Shown here: positions 8,395 to 17,970 of the stretch, one piece after another
Layout of the letters: each line of letters starts with the position of its first letter
Numbering within the stretch: the first letter of the stretch is position 1
Assembly: GCA_028285305.1 (NCBI GenBank)
Contig: JANQPV010000022.1
Coordinates: 263,322-327,321 of the forward strand
Reading direction: 5' to 3'
DNA from: Alphaproteobacteria bacterium
Lineage (GTDB): Bacteria > Pseudomonadota > Alphaproteobacteria > SMXP01
Length of the DNA: 64,000 nucleotides
Program-made: the position numbers and the translations under genes
The notes under the pieces: generated by a model
What the model saw: only the letters and a program-made list of their open reading frames with translations
What the model was told of the DNA's origin: nothing
Databases searched by the model: none

Positions 8395-8880
8395 TCAAGC
8401 GTGCCCAACCTCGTGATAGGTTTGGAAAGGTTGCCCGCCTGTCCGGTCGACAACCTCGATCTCGGGTAGGTAAATGCTCATTCCTGCGGTCAAAAAGAGT
8501 GCGCCGATTGTATCCGCCGCGAGGCGCGCTCTGTCTTCCCCGTGGCCGCCCATGAGCCATCGCAGATGGGCATCGCGCCGAGCAAAGTCCTGTTGTTGAG
8601 CTGATGCAATCAAGGCGACGATGCTTAGTTCGTCCGTCGTCACACCGCAGCAACCGGGTTCGCCTAATGTGATCCGTCTGCCCCCTTTGGATCTGATTGA
8701 GTGGACGAGATCGTCGATGCACTCGGCGGCCCTTTCACTATCTTCTCCTAAAGCGCGTTCGAAGCCCTTCTTGAGGGCGGGGCAATCTGTGTGAGCCAGT
8801 GCGGCGGCGCGAAATCCCCAGAGGACATAGCCGGCACCAAGGCCCAACTGGGGAATTGTAAGAGAGGGTATGAATGTCAT
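8395..8880 (-). CDS. conserved-looking hypothetical protein (161 aa)
   Basis: Complete ORF with ordinary codon use; GEPGCCGVTTDELSIVALI motif; Fur-like box upstream. Confidence 0.65.
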   Translation of the reverse strand: MTFIPSLTIPQLGLGAGYVLWGFRAAALAHTDCPALKKGFERALGEDSERAAECIDDLVHSIRSKGGRRITLGEPGCCGVTTDELSIVALIASAQQQDFARRDAHLRWLMGGHGEDRARLAADTIGALFLTAGMSIYLPEIEVVDRTGGQPFQTYHEVGHA

Positions 8881-8984
8881 GCGGATGGTTTCCTTAAAAC
8901 TGTTCCGGGGTTAAGCGGTTCGGACCCGCGCTAGGCGGTGTCCCGCCCATTGCGAGCAGATCGCAGATTATCCGGCCAAATGCA

Positions 8985-9019
8985 TTTTTGCAAATGATTA
9001 TCACTTGCGTTTGCAAAAA
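8985..9019. promoter_or_regulatory. candidate iron-responsive (Fur/Irr-type) operator
   Basis: TTTTTGCAAATGATTATCACTTGCGTTTGCAAAAA: 10-bp outer inverted repeat flanking an AATGATTATCA core; core 22-mer (8988-9009) matches 18/22 with 10078-10099. Confidence 0.55.
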
Positions 9020-9240
9020 AAGTTGGTTTAAATGAGTCCTTGTGCGGTGAGAGTAGCTTGCTTCCATTCCTCCTTTCGCTGCGCGATGCACCGTTCTCAT
9101 CCCGTCTTGAGTGACAGGGTGTGGTCATCACCTGACCGACTCTAGGAATCGCAGTCGCGGGATGAGAACGGATTTTCTCCCTTACTTTCTGGCCGGGGCT
9201 CTTTTTGAGCTTCGGCCAGTTTTGTTGGCTGTGACCCAAT

Positions 9241-9948
9241 TTGGAGAACGATCCGGTCACGTGGTATGACGTGCGCATGGTGGAGACCCAATCCAAGCAG
9301 CGGGGACGGCCCTCGCGGCTCTCACAAGAGATGATCGTTCGCGTGGCTCGGACGATTTTGCAGACCGAGGGAGAGACGGTGCTCAGTATTCGCCGTATTG
9401 CGAGTGAGCTGAATTCTTCGCCCATGTCCATCTACCGCCATGTCGACGACAAAGACCATCTTATTGTGCTGGTTCTGGAGGATTTGGCTCAGGAGATCGT
9501 CAAGCCGGAATTGCCCGATGACTCAAAAGAGCGCGTTCTCGTTCTATGGCTTGCGCTTTACGACTGTCTCGCAGCGCAGCCTTGGGCGGTCGATGTGTTG
9601 GCCAAAGGAGACAAGCTTGGCCCGTCGGTCTTGTGGTTTGTCGAGCGGATCGTGCGAGCTTTTCTCGATATGGGTCTTTCTCAAGATAGAGCTATGCAAG
9701 CTTACAATGTGATTTGGAAGCTGACGGTTGGCACACTTATGGTTGATAAAGGGCAAAGAGAAGCGATCGAACTGGCCCATGATCGTATGTCCATGCCCCG
9801 GCGTGTCATTCTGGAAAACGCGGAAAACTACCCCGTCCTAACGCAAGTTGCGCAAGGGGACCCCGCTTGGGTGCAGAGACCCCGCGATTACTACCGCGAC
9901 AATATTTCCACTCTTCTGGAGGGGATTCGTACCTGGACATCACATTAG
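9241..9948 (+). CDS. TetR/AcrR family transcriptional regulator
   Basis: RGRPSRLSQEMIVRVARTILQTEGETVLSIRRIASELNSSPMSIYRHVDDKDHLI HTH; likely start ATG at 9279. Confidence 0.85.
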   Translation: MENDPVTWYDVRMVETQSKQRGRPSRLSQEMIVRVARTILQTEGETVLSIRRIASELNSSPMSIYRHVDDKDHLIVLVLEDLAQEIVKPELPDDSKERVLVLWLALYDCLAAQPWAVDVLAKGDKLGPSVLWFVERIVRAFLDMGLSQDRAMQAYNVIWKLTVGTLMVDKGQREAIELAHDRMSMPRRVILENAENYPVLTQVAQGDPAWVQRPRDYYRDNISTLLEGIRTWTSH

Positions 9949-9964
9949 TGTACGCGTATACTAA
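9945..9964. promoter_or_regulatory. candidate TetR operator palindrome
   Basis: TTAGTGTACGCGTATACTAA, 20-bp palindrome with a single mismatched pair, overlapping the TetR stop and upstream of the MMPL operon. Confidence 0.5.
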
Positions 9965-10077
9965 GTGTCGCAACGGTCGGACAGATCTCGCATAAGCCCT
10001 TATGCGACCATGGCTTTTTGGCTGGGCCAACCCCTTCAAGATAAAATCTAAATCGTCAAAACTTGGTCTTTTTGCTA

Positions 10078-10099
10078 TTGCAACTCATTCTCATTTGCG
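10078..10099. promoter_or_regulatory. candidate iron-responsive (Fur/Irr-type) operator
   Basis: TTGCAACTCATTCTCATTTGCG, 18/22 identical to 8988-9009, ends 9 bp before the MMPL start. Confidence 0.5.
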
Positions 10100-10108
10100 T
10101 TATAGGTT

Positions 10109-12481
10109 TTGAATGGGGAGGTGATCCGCGTGGAGCGAGAAAACGGAGTGGGCGGTTTTACGGCGGGTGCGACGGGTCTGCTCATTCGGCTACGCTGGAT
10201 AAGCTTGGCTTTGGTTGTGGTAATCACCGTCTTTGCCTTTAATCAGCTCGCCAATCTTCAGATTGACAACTCGAACGAAACGTTCTTTCGCCACGGCAAC
10301 GATACAAAGGTTAGGCTCGATCAGTTCAAAGAGACTTTCGGAAATGACGACTTTGTGTTCGTTCTTGTCGATGTGGACAACACGTTTGAGTCAGCAACGC
10401 TGAAACGCCTGGGCGAACTTGCCGAACTGTTGGAGTTAGAGACACCCCACCTCCTGGAAATGACATGGATCGGAAACGTGGAGTCCATCGAAGGTGTTCC
10501 CGGAGGCATTGTCATCGAGGACTTGATTCCCGATCTAGGTTTGTCACGGTCCGAGTTGAACGCGGTTGCTGAGAGAGCGACCTCAGATCCATTGTACAAA
10601 GACAGAATAGTTTCCTCCGACAAGCGGACGGCGGGAATACTCTTGGAATTCGAGAACTACCCAGAATTGGGCATTGATCCTCGGAAAGACGTACCGCCCG
10701 TTATCAACGACATTATTGCTGACTTTGCTGATCTCAACACCCACGTCGTTGGCGGACCTATCATGGATTACGAGATGGATCTGGAGACGGCGAGGGAAGC
10801 TCCGAGATGGATGAGCTTGGCGCTTGGCGCGATGGTACTCATGCTGCTCGTCACGACGCGGAGTTTCATGGGTGTTTTGGTTCCTGCCCTTACTGTCATT
10901 CTAAGCGTTATCTGGACCATGGGGATTGTTTCTCTTCTCGGTTTTACGCTCAACCTGTTTGTCATCCTTGTCCCTACGCTTTTGCTCTGCGTGGGGATCG
11001 GAGATGCGATGCATGTGGTTGCCGAGTTTCGTCAGGGCCTAAATGAAGGCCTATCCCGGCGGGAGTCACTAGTTCATACGTTGGGACTGGTAACCGGTCC
11101 GATTCTGCTGACGACCATTACCACGGCAACTGGATTTTTGGCGTTCCTTGCGACCGACTTGGTGCCTTTGCGGGAACTGGGCATTCAAGCGGCCATCGGC
11201 GTTTGGGTGGCCCTTATCCTAACGTTTTTGTTCGCCGTCCCAGTTCTTTCCATGGGTGGGGCTGGGTCGGGCAAGAGCCCGAAACGATCGGGTAAGGACA
11301 TTTTCGATCATTTCCTTGGGGCTATAACCTTCCTCACCTTGCGAGCGCCGGTGCCGATTGCGATTCTGTTTGCCGTCGGCACCGGCGCGGCTCTTTACGG
11401 GGTGAGCATTGTCGAGATTGAATCCAATACAATTCAGGACTTGCCGGAAGACTATCCCATGCGGGTCGCTTTTGAGTACGTCGACGAACAAATGGGTGGG
11501 TCTATGTCGCTGGAGTTGGTCGTCGAGACAGGCGAAGCGGACGGTATTAAGAATATCTCTGTCATGCGCGACATCGAACGACTTCAGGCCTATCTCGAGT
11601 CGCATCGGTTCGTGACACAAACCTCCAGCGTGGTTGATCAGATCAAGCAGATGCACCGCGCGGTCTATGAGAACAAAGAGGATTACTATCGGCTACCCGA
11701 AAAAAGCTCTCAGGTTGCTGAGTATCTTCTACTCTATGAAAGCGGTGGGGGCTCGCAGTTAGAAAAGTATGTCAGCTTTACTTATGATGCCGCGCGCGTG
11801 CAGGCACGCACAAAATCTCTCACGCTTGCGCAAGTCCAAGAGCTGGAGCGGGACGTGGAGAGGTTTGTTGCCGAGAACATTGAAAGCGCCGAAGTCAAGA
11901 CCACCGGGACCCTCAGTCTCATGAGCGGTCTGGGTGATCTGATTAAGGTGGGGCAGGGCCAGAGTTTTACGCTTGCATTTTTTGCCATTGCCCTCATCAT
12001 GGTCATTACACTGAGGTCGATCAAACTGGGTCTCATTGCCATGGTACCCAATGTTCTGCCGGTCTTCTTCGCGCTGGGCGCGATGGGTTGGCTGGGGTTT
12101 CAGCTCAATATGATTGGTCTCGTTCTTGCGCCAATGATTTTAGGCGTTGCGGTCGATGACACAGTCCACTTCTTTGTCCGCTATCGCCGCTACTTCGATC
12201 AGTTCGGCAGCTATGAGACCGCGTACCGCGAAACCATGCGCACGGTGGGCCGGCCGCTTCTCTTTACGACCATGGTGTTGGTCCTAGGTTTCATGGGCTT
12301 CACTTATACCGTTTTCGATGGCCCACGGAACTTTGCGATGTCTTCTGGCATCGCATTCTCCAGCGCACTCTTTGCCGAGTTCTTGTTGGCGCCCGTCCTT
12401 TTGCGCTGGTTAAAGCCCTTGGGACCCGAAACGGCTCCAAAAGAAGAAGCACCTTCACCCCTTGTGACAGCAAAAGCCTAG
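10109..12481 (+). CDS. MMPL/RND-family transporter
   Basis: 790 aa with two 6-TM repeats; sterol-sensing-like segments LLCVGIGDAMHVVAEFR and MILGVAVDDTVHFFVRYRR. Confidence 0.9.
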   Translation: MNGEVIRVERENGVGGFTAGATGLLIRLRWISLALVVVITVFAFNQLANLQIDNSNETFFRHGNDTKVRLDQFKETFGNDDFVFVLVDVDNTFESATLKRLGELAELLELETPHLLEMTWIGNVESIEGVPGGIVIEDLIPDLGLSRSELNAVAERATSDPLYKDRIVSSDKRTAGILLEFENYPELGIDPRKDVPPVINDIIADFADLNTHVVGGPIMDYEMDLETAREAPRWMSLALGAMVLMLLVTTRSFMGVLVPALTVILSVIWTMGIVSLLGFTLNLFVILVPTLLLCVGIGDAMHVVAEFRQGLNEGLSRRESLVHTLGLVTGPILLTTITTATGFLAFLATDLVPLRELGIQAAIGVWVALILTFLFAVPVLSMGGAGSGKSPKRSGKDIFDHFLGAITFLTLRAPVPIAILFAVGTGAALYGVSIVEIESNTIQDLPEDYPMRVAFEYVDEQMGGSMSLELVVETGEADGIKNISVMRDIERLQAYLESHRFVTQTSSVVDQIKQMHRAVYENKEDYYRLPEKSSQVAEYLLLYESGGGSQLEKYVSFTYDAARVQARTKSLTLAQVQELERDVERFVAENIESAEVKTTGTLSLMSGLGDLIKVGQGQSFTLAFFAIALIMVITLRSIKLGLIAMVPNVLPVFFALGAMGWLGFQLNMIGLVLAPMILGVAVDDTVHFFVRYRRYFDQFGSYETAYRETMRTVGRPLLFTTMVLVLGFMGFTYTVFDGPRNFAMSSGIAFSSALFAEFLLAPVLLRWLKPLGPETAPKEEAPSPLVTAKA

Positions 12482-12484
12482 GAG

Positions 12485-13261
12485 TTGCATATGCGCTTAA
12501 TGTTCACTGTTTTGGTTGTTTCGACGGCATTTTCATTTGGCTCCGCATACTCTCTGACGGGCCGCGACATTGCGGTAAAAATGGACGAGGTTGATACGTC
12601 GGCAGACAGTCAGCGGAACGCGACAATGGTCATCGAACGGGCTGGTCAAAAACTGGTTCGCAAGCTTAAAATGCAAGGCAAGAAGTATGGCGTGGATGAA
12701 CGGTCGCTGATTACATTCGAAGAGCCTGCCGACGTTCAAGACACCAAGTATCTGTCTTGGGTGTATGATGCGACAGATCAGGAAGACGATCTCTGGGTGT
12801 ACTTCCCGACGGATAATCTGGTCCGGCGAATCAGTGGGGGTGGTAAGAAGGGGTCGTTCATGCGTTCCGATTTTGCCAATGAAGATATTGAGCAACGCGC
12901 CGTCGATGACGATGTGCATACGTTAGTTGAAGAGACCACCATGGGGGACCGCAGCGTGTATGTTCTTGAGTCGGTCCCGATCGAGATTAAGGCTGCTGAT
13001 TCCAACTATGCCAAACGCAAGGTGTGGGTCGATGCGGAGTATTGGCTGCCTGTCAAAATCGAATATTATGATCAGAGAAAACGTCTTCTGAAGACAATGA
13101 TTCAAGGTGATATTCAGAACATCGACGGAATTTGGACGGCGACGAAACTCATCATGGAAACGCCGCGCAAAAATTCAAAAACTCTCATGCAGTATTTTGA
13201 TGTTCAGTATAATGTCGGCCTTGATGACGGAGCGTTCGAGCAAAGTGCACTCAAGAGATAG
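12485..13261 (+). CDS. outer membrane lipoprotein-sorting protein (LolA-like)
   Basis: Signal peptide, TGRDIAVKMDEVD...RNATMVIERAGQKLVRKLKM; standard partner of MMPL genes. Confidence 0.85.
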   Translation: MHMRLMFTVLVVSTAFSFGSAYSLTGRDIAVKMDEVDTSADSQRNATMVIERAGQKLVRKLKMQGKKYGVDERSLITFEEPADVQDTKYLSWVYDATDQEDDLWVYFPTDNLVRRISGGGKKGSFMRSDFANEDIEQRAVDDDVHTLVEETTMGDRSVYVLESVPIEIKAADSNYAKRKVWVDAEYWLPVKIEYYDQRKRLLKTMIQGDIQNIDGIWTATKLIMETPRKNSKTLMQYFDVQYNVGLDDGAFEQSALKR

Positions 13262-13270
13262 GGAGCTGGC

Positions 13271-14503
13271 ATGGGGCGGGGGCTTGCGCTCGGGATTGTG
13301 CTTGGGGTTGGGATGAGTCTCGCCCCTTTTGGTGCGCCCGCTCAAGAAGACCCTTTCGCGTTTGATTTGGCTGAAGAGGCGGCGCCTGAAGGGCCCTTCC
13401 GTGTCTCAGGATTCTTTGAGTCGCGGAACCAGCGGTTTCTGTCGCAAGACTCTTTTCTGTCCAATCGTCAGCGCGGTCAGTTGGAGCTGAAATTTACGTC
13501 CAATCTCTTCCGTCTCTTCGCCAGCGGCTATGGCGAGTACGATCCCGCTACGGAGGAGTATCGCAGTCCTTGGCGCGGCGAGGTGTTAGAGGCCTACGGT
13601 GTGTTCGATGGCCCGTCTACCGACGTCACGCTTGGCCGGCAACGCATTGCTTGGGGAACCGCGGACGGCCGCAGCACAATAGACCGGATCAACGCTGTCG
13701 ACTTTCGCGACCCGATCGGCAACGCGCGGACGTCTGCACGCTGGCCGTCTTGGGCCGCACGTATCGAACAATCGACGCCCTTCGGCATTTTGGAAGGGGT
13801 CTGGCTGCCAATTGGACGCGACCGCCGTTTGCCAGAAGAAGGCAGTCCGTGGGAGACGGATGCGCTCGCTAGCTTGCGAGCCGCCCAGACGATGGGTCTC
13901 CAACTCGACCTTGACAATCCCGATGTTCATGAAGGCGGTGTTCGGTTTTCTCACTACGGGGAGGGCTTTGATTGGAGTGTGGCCGTCTTCGATGGGCAAA
14001 CGGATTTTCCTCTGCCTGCCCTCCAAACCGCAGACCGGGTCGTCTTGAAGCCCGAACGGATCACCACTTGGAACGCGAGCGTGGCTGTTGGAAGAGCCAA
14101 GAGTACGTGGCGCGGGGAGGTGGCTTATACGCCCAACTTTCCGTTGGGATTGGGGCAGGTGAGTGATCTTACCCAAGCGATTGTGGGTTGGGATCGTACG
14201 TTCTTCAGCGATCTCTACGTAAATGTTCAGCTTTTTGTAGATGGCTTCAGCGATGCTGACGAAGAATGGGGCGGAACGTTCGCGGTTACGAACTCCTTCT
14301 TTGATGATGCGACGGAGGCGGGCGTACGCGGTCAACTCCTCAATGAAGGTCAGTATGCGGTGGAGACTTTCGCCGATTACGAATTCAATGACGCGATCAC
14401 AGTCACAGCCCGTGCCTTTGTGTTCGGCGGCAATACTGGTTCAGGGTTAGGCGAGTTTCGCGAAAATGACTTTGCGGAACTTTCGCTGAGGTATGCGTTT
14501 TGA
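13271..14503 (+). CDS. outer-membrane beta-barrel protein (DUF1302/alginate-export-like)
   Basis: Signal peptide, alternating beta strands, LGRQRIAWGTADGRSTIDRINAVDFRDP, C-terminal aromatic LSLRYAF. Confidence 0.75.
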   Translation: MGRGLALGIVLGVGMSLAPFGAPAQEDPFAFDLAEEAAPEGPFRVSGFFESRNQRFLSQDSFLSNRQRGQLELKFTSNLFRLFASGYGEYDPATEEYRSPWRGEVLEAYGVFDGPSTDVTLGRQRIAWGTADGRSTIDRINAVDFRDPIGNARTSARWPSWAARIEQSTPFGILEGVWLPIGRDRRLPEEGSPWETDALASLRAAQTMGLQLDLDNPDVHEGGVRFSHYGEGFDWSVAVFDGQTDFPLPALQTADRVVLKPERITTWNASVAVGRAKSTWRGEVAYTPNFPLGLGQVSDLTQAIVGWDRTFFSDLYVNVQLFVDGFSDADEEWGGTFAVTNSFFDDATEAGVRGQLLNEGQYAVETFADYEFNDAITVTARAFVFGGNTGSGLGEFRENDFAELSLRYAF

Positions 14504-14512
14504 TCTGGCCCG

Positions 14513-16570
14513 TTAAAACCTCACCCTGATCCCGCCGAAGGCGGTGCGGCCTTCGCCAGGAAAGAAGCGTTCGTTGCCGAAGGCGAAATCGGCCCGTTCG
14601 GCATAATCTGTATTCGCGACATTGTTGACCCGGGCGTAGACCGTTACATTGTCTGTCGGCGAATAAGCAGCGCGGACAACAAGTACGTTGTGTCCTTCGT
14701 AATCGTTCGTGTTCGATGCATCGGTGAAGTAATCGCCCACATGACGCCATTCGAGTTCGGCGGACACTTGCTCGCTGGGGGTGATGATAAGCCGCGCGTT
14801 GGCCAGCCATCGGGGCGCGGAGTCGACGTCATCGCCATCGCGGATGGATTCGGCGCCGTTGGCCACGGTGTTATCGAAGTTGTAGGTATGGCGAGCATAG
14901 GTGACATCGCCGGATAAGGCCAAATAGGGTTTGAGCTGAGAGAAAAGCGTTGCTTCAACGCCGGTGTGGCGAGTCTTTCCGTCCACGACGTTAAAGCCGT
15001 CCGCATCGCGAAAGAAGAAATTCCGCTTCCACATGGTGAAGGCGGCAAGAGAGAGGTTCGCGCTGCCGCGGGTCCCACGTAAGCCAGCTTCAAGGGCGTC
15101 GAGTTCTTCCGGCTCGGCCTCGGCGCCCATTTGGTTTTGCTGCACGCGGTAGAGATCGGTTGTTTGTGGTGCCCGAGTGCCTCTGGCGTACCGGGAATAG
15201 AGTGTGAGGTTGTTGTTGGCCTCATAGGAGAGGCCCAGTTTTGGGGTCGGCGTTACGAATTCGTCCGTCCGGTCTGGAATACGGATGAAACGGCCGAATG
15301 TTCCGTCATCGGTATTGTTTGTATAGTCATAGCGCGTGTAGTCGACGCGAATGCCGCTTTCGAGAACCCATTTTGGCGCAAAGCGCCACCGCACCTGGGC
15401 GTAGGGCGAAACGACATAAGACGTAACGTCGTAATCGTAGTGGACGCCCTGAACGAATGAGAAGATTGTCGGGCGGGTCTGGACTTCGGAAAGGGAGCCC
15501 TTCGTTCCTTCTATGTCGAGGCCGGCAATCACCGATAGGTTGTCGGTGTCCCAGTAATAGGTCGTAAGAAGACCACCGCTCGCGTGACTGTTCTGTTCCA
15601 GTGCTTGGCTGGGCAGGAAGTGGAGCAGGAAGTCCATGTCGGTCCATCTCGCGTAAGGAGTCAGAGCGATGGAGCCATTGGTTCCCACTTGCCGTTCAAG
15701 ACGGAGGTGTCCGCGTACGGATTTTACATCACGAAAGGCTTGAGGAAAGGCGTTTTGGCGTGAGAGGCCCCTGTCCCGAAAAGCTTCGGGGCCTTGGACA
15801 AACCCTGCCGTTTCCTGATTGAGATTCTGGTAGGACACCGCCCCGCCAACCGACCAGGTTCCCACATCCTTTACAATCTGCAATTTTGCCTTTTGCTGGT
15901 CATAACCAGAATCCGAGCGATAGCCAGCGTCATGGGCGGCGTGCACATCCAGTCTCAAGCGTGCAGCCCGGGTGCTCTTTCCGATCGGACCGGATACGAA
16001 ACCAGAACCCTTGGTCAACCAATGGGAGCCGGTGGAAATGTCGAGGCCGGCTGATTTGGAGTCCGACGGAGCTGCCGAGATGATGTTGACAAGGCCATGG
16101 ACTGCATTCGATCCGTAAAGGACGCTGCCCGGTCCTTTCACGACTTCAACGCCACCTGCGGTCTCGGTGGAAGCTTCGAATAGTCCGTTTACGTTGGCAA
16201 ATCCCGCTGCGCGCAAGGGGATGCCGTCCTCCAAGTACAAAAACGAGCCGGCGCCGGCACCGCCGGTCAGAACAGGGGAGCGGACAGCCGTGAGATGTTC
16301 TTGGCCGCTGCCGCGGTGAATATTGACGCCGGCGCTGCGGTTCAGGAGTTCGCTTGGATGGTCCGCGTTCACAATCTCGAGCTCACGCCGGTCAAATACG
16401 GCAATGCTGCCCATTACGGCCTGCTGTTCAACCGGCCGACGCTCCGCTGTTACAATGATCTGATCGATTTTGCCGACGCCGGGTTCTTGTGCGACGGACG
16501 TCTGTCCATGTAGCGCTAAGCTCGCCGCCAGCCCCAAAACAAGATTTTGGGCGCCCCCAAGTTGTTTCAT
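14513..16570 (-). CDS. TonB-dependent receptor
   Basis: TonB box-like IDQIIVTAERRP, plug domain VEVVKGPGSVLYGSNAVHGLVNIIS, C-terminal IRVRF. Confidence 0.95.
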   Translation of the reverse strand: MKQLGGAQNLVLGLAASLALHGQTSVAQEPGVGKIDQIIVTAERRPVEQQAVMGSIAVFDRRELEIVNADHPSELLNRSAGVNIHRGSGQEHLTAVRSPVLTGGAGAGSFLYLEDGIPLRAAGFANVNGLFEASTETAGGVEVVKGPGSVLYGSNAVHGLVNIISAAPSDSKSAGLDISTGSHWLTKGSGFVSGPIGKSTRAARLRLDVHAAHDAGYRSDSGYDQQKAKLQIVKDVGTWSVGGAVSYQNLNQETAGFVQGPEAFRDRGLSRQNAFPQAFRDVKSVRGHLRLERQVGTNGSIALTPYARWTDMDFLLHFLPSQALEQNSHASGGLLTTYYWDTDNLSVIAGLDIEGTKGSLSEVQTRPTIFSFVQGVHYDYDVTSYVVSPYAQVRWRFAPKWVLESGIRVDYTRYDYTNNTDDGTFGRFIRIPDRTDEFVTPTPKLGLSYEANNNLTLYSRYARGTRAPQTTDLYRVQQNQMGAEAEPEELDALEAGLRGTRGSANLSLAAFTMWKRNFFFRDADGFNVVDGKTRHTGVEATLFSQLKPYLALSGDVTYARHTYNFDNTVANGAESIRDGDDVDSAPRWLANARLIITPSEQVSAELEWRHVGDYFTDASNTNDYEGHNVLVVRAAYSPTDNVTVYARVNNVANTDYAERADFAFGNERFFPGEGRTAFGGIRVRF

Positions 16571-16865
16571 TCAGTCCCCGCTCGTCACTTTTCGCGGACC
16601 ATATCGCTCCTTTGTCGAGGAAGCAAATGCGCCGTAAACGGGGGCAGGCTGCCCATTTTTCGTTCAAAGGTTGTTCAGACAAGTTGAAGCAAATTGGTGC
16701 GGGGTATTTCACGGAATTTTGGCAGCCTGCGGATTGAATGCGCTCAATTGACCCGATCGTTCGCCTGCGGGAGTCCCACGGGCGTCATCCTATGGTTTCA
16801 GCACAAGGTGTGCGGAAGGCGCTATCCCCGTCTTCTTTGCCGTGTGTGTGCGAGTGGAGGTTGCC

Positions 16866-17870
16866 GTGAATGTTCTCGTGATTGGCGGGGCGGGCTATAT
16901 TGGCTCGCATTGCTGCAAAGCTTTGTCTCAAGCCGGATATACGCCCATCGTTTATGACAATTTGAGTAAAGGTCATGCGCATGCGGTCAAATGGGGCCCT
17001 CTTGAGGTTGGTGACACGGCGGATGGAGAGCGGCTTCATGATGTTGTTCGGCGCTATGACGTGCGCGGTGCCATTTACCTTGCCTCGTTCATAGAGGTCA
17101 GCGAGTCAGTTGTTGATTCCCTGTCTTACTACCACAACAATGTGGCCAACACCGTGTCCGTCCTGCAGCAGCTTCAATCGATTGGAGCCTTCGTCTTCTC
17201 GTCAACGGCAGCTGTCTATGGAGAACCCAAAACCATTCCTATCAAAGAGGATACGGAGCTCCATCCGATCAATCCCTATGGGTGGTCCAAGTTTATGTCC
17301 GAGCGGATCATTCAAGATCAATTTGCGTCAGGCGGTGTGCCCTATGCGATCCTTCGCTACTTTAATGCGGCCGGTGCCGACCCTTATGGTGAGATTGGTG
17401 AAGAGCACGAGCCGGAAAGTCATTTGATCCCCCGGGCGTGCTTGTCTGTCTTGAACGGGAAGTGCAGTTTTCCCGTCTATGGATCCGACTATCCGACCAG
17501 AGACGGGACAGCCATTCGGGACTATATTCATGTTACGGATCTTGCCAATGCGCATGTCCTCGCGCTCAGTCATTTGCTGGACGGTGGTCAGCCGGACATA
17601 TTCAACTTAGGCAGCGGTCAAGGATTGACGGTGCTTGAGGTGCTACAAGCACTCCGGGAAGCCTCCGGTGAAGTCCTGGATCTCCGATTTGAGGACCGGC
17701 GCCCTGGTGACCCGGCCGTTTTATTGGCGGATGCGCGCAAAGCCAAGCGGGTGCTTGGTTGGCGGCCTGCTATTACCGAACCGGAAGACATTGTGGGAAC
17801 GGCGTTTGCCTTTCTCAAGTCACGGGCCCTGCGCGATGCGCCGGTCTATCTGCGCCAATTATCCGCTTGA
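16866..17870 (+). CDS. galE: UDP-glucose 4-epimerase
   Basis: VNVLVIGGAGYIGSHCCKAL...NLSKGHAHAVKWGPL...YFNAAGADPYGEIGEEHEPESHLIP; GTG start at 16866 more likely than 16842. Confidence 0.93.
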   Translation: MNVLVIGGAGYIGSHCCKALSQAGYTPIVYDNLSKGHAHAVKWGPLEVGDTADGERLHDVVRRYDVRGAIYLASFIEVSESVVDSLSYYHNNVANTVSVLQQLQSIGAFVFSSTAAVYGEPKTIPIKEDTELHPINPYGWSKFMSERIIQDQFASGGVPYAILRYFNAAGADPYGEIGEEHEPESHLIPRACLSVLNGKCSFPVYGSDYPTRDGTAIRDYIHVTDLANAHVLALSHLLDGGQPDIFNLGSGQGLTVLEVLQALREASGEVLDLRFEDRRPGDPAVLLADARKAKRVLGWRPAITEPEDIVGTAFAFLKSRALRDAPVYLRQLSA

Positions 17871-17970
17871 TTGCTCTAAATCCGTCTCAAGATTTAGCTT
17901 TGTTTCTTTCGATATTTGGCGGTTCAGTTCACTCCGGTGAAATCTCCAAGGCCTAAGTTAGGCGTGGAAT

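Noticed and set aside
13586-14335. 249-aa minus-strand ORF
   Set aside because: Antisense shadow of the outer-membrane barrel gene; sequence is low-complexity, Arg-rich.
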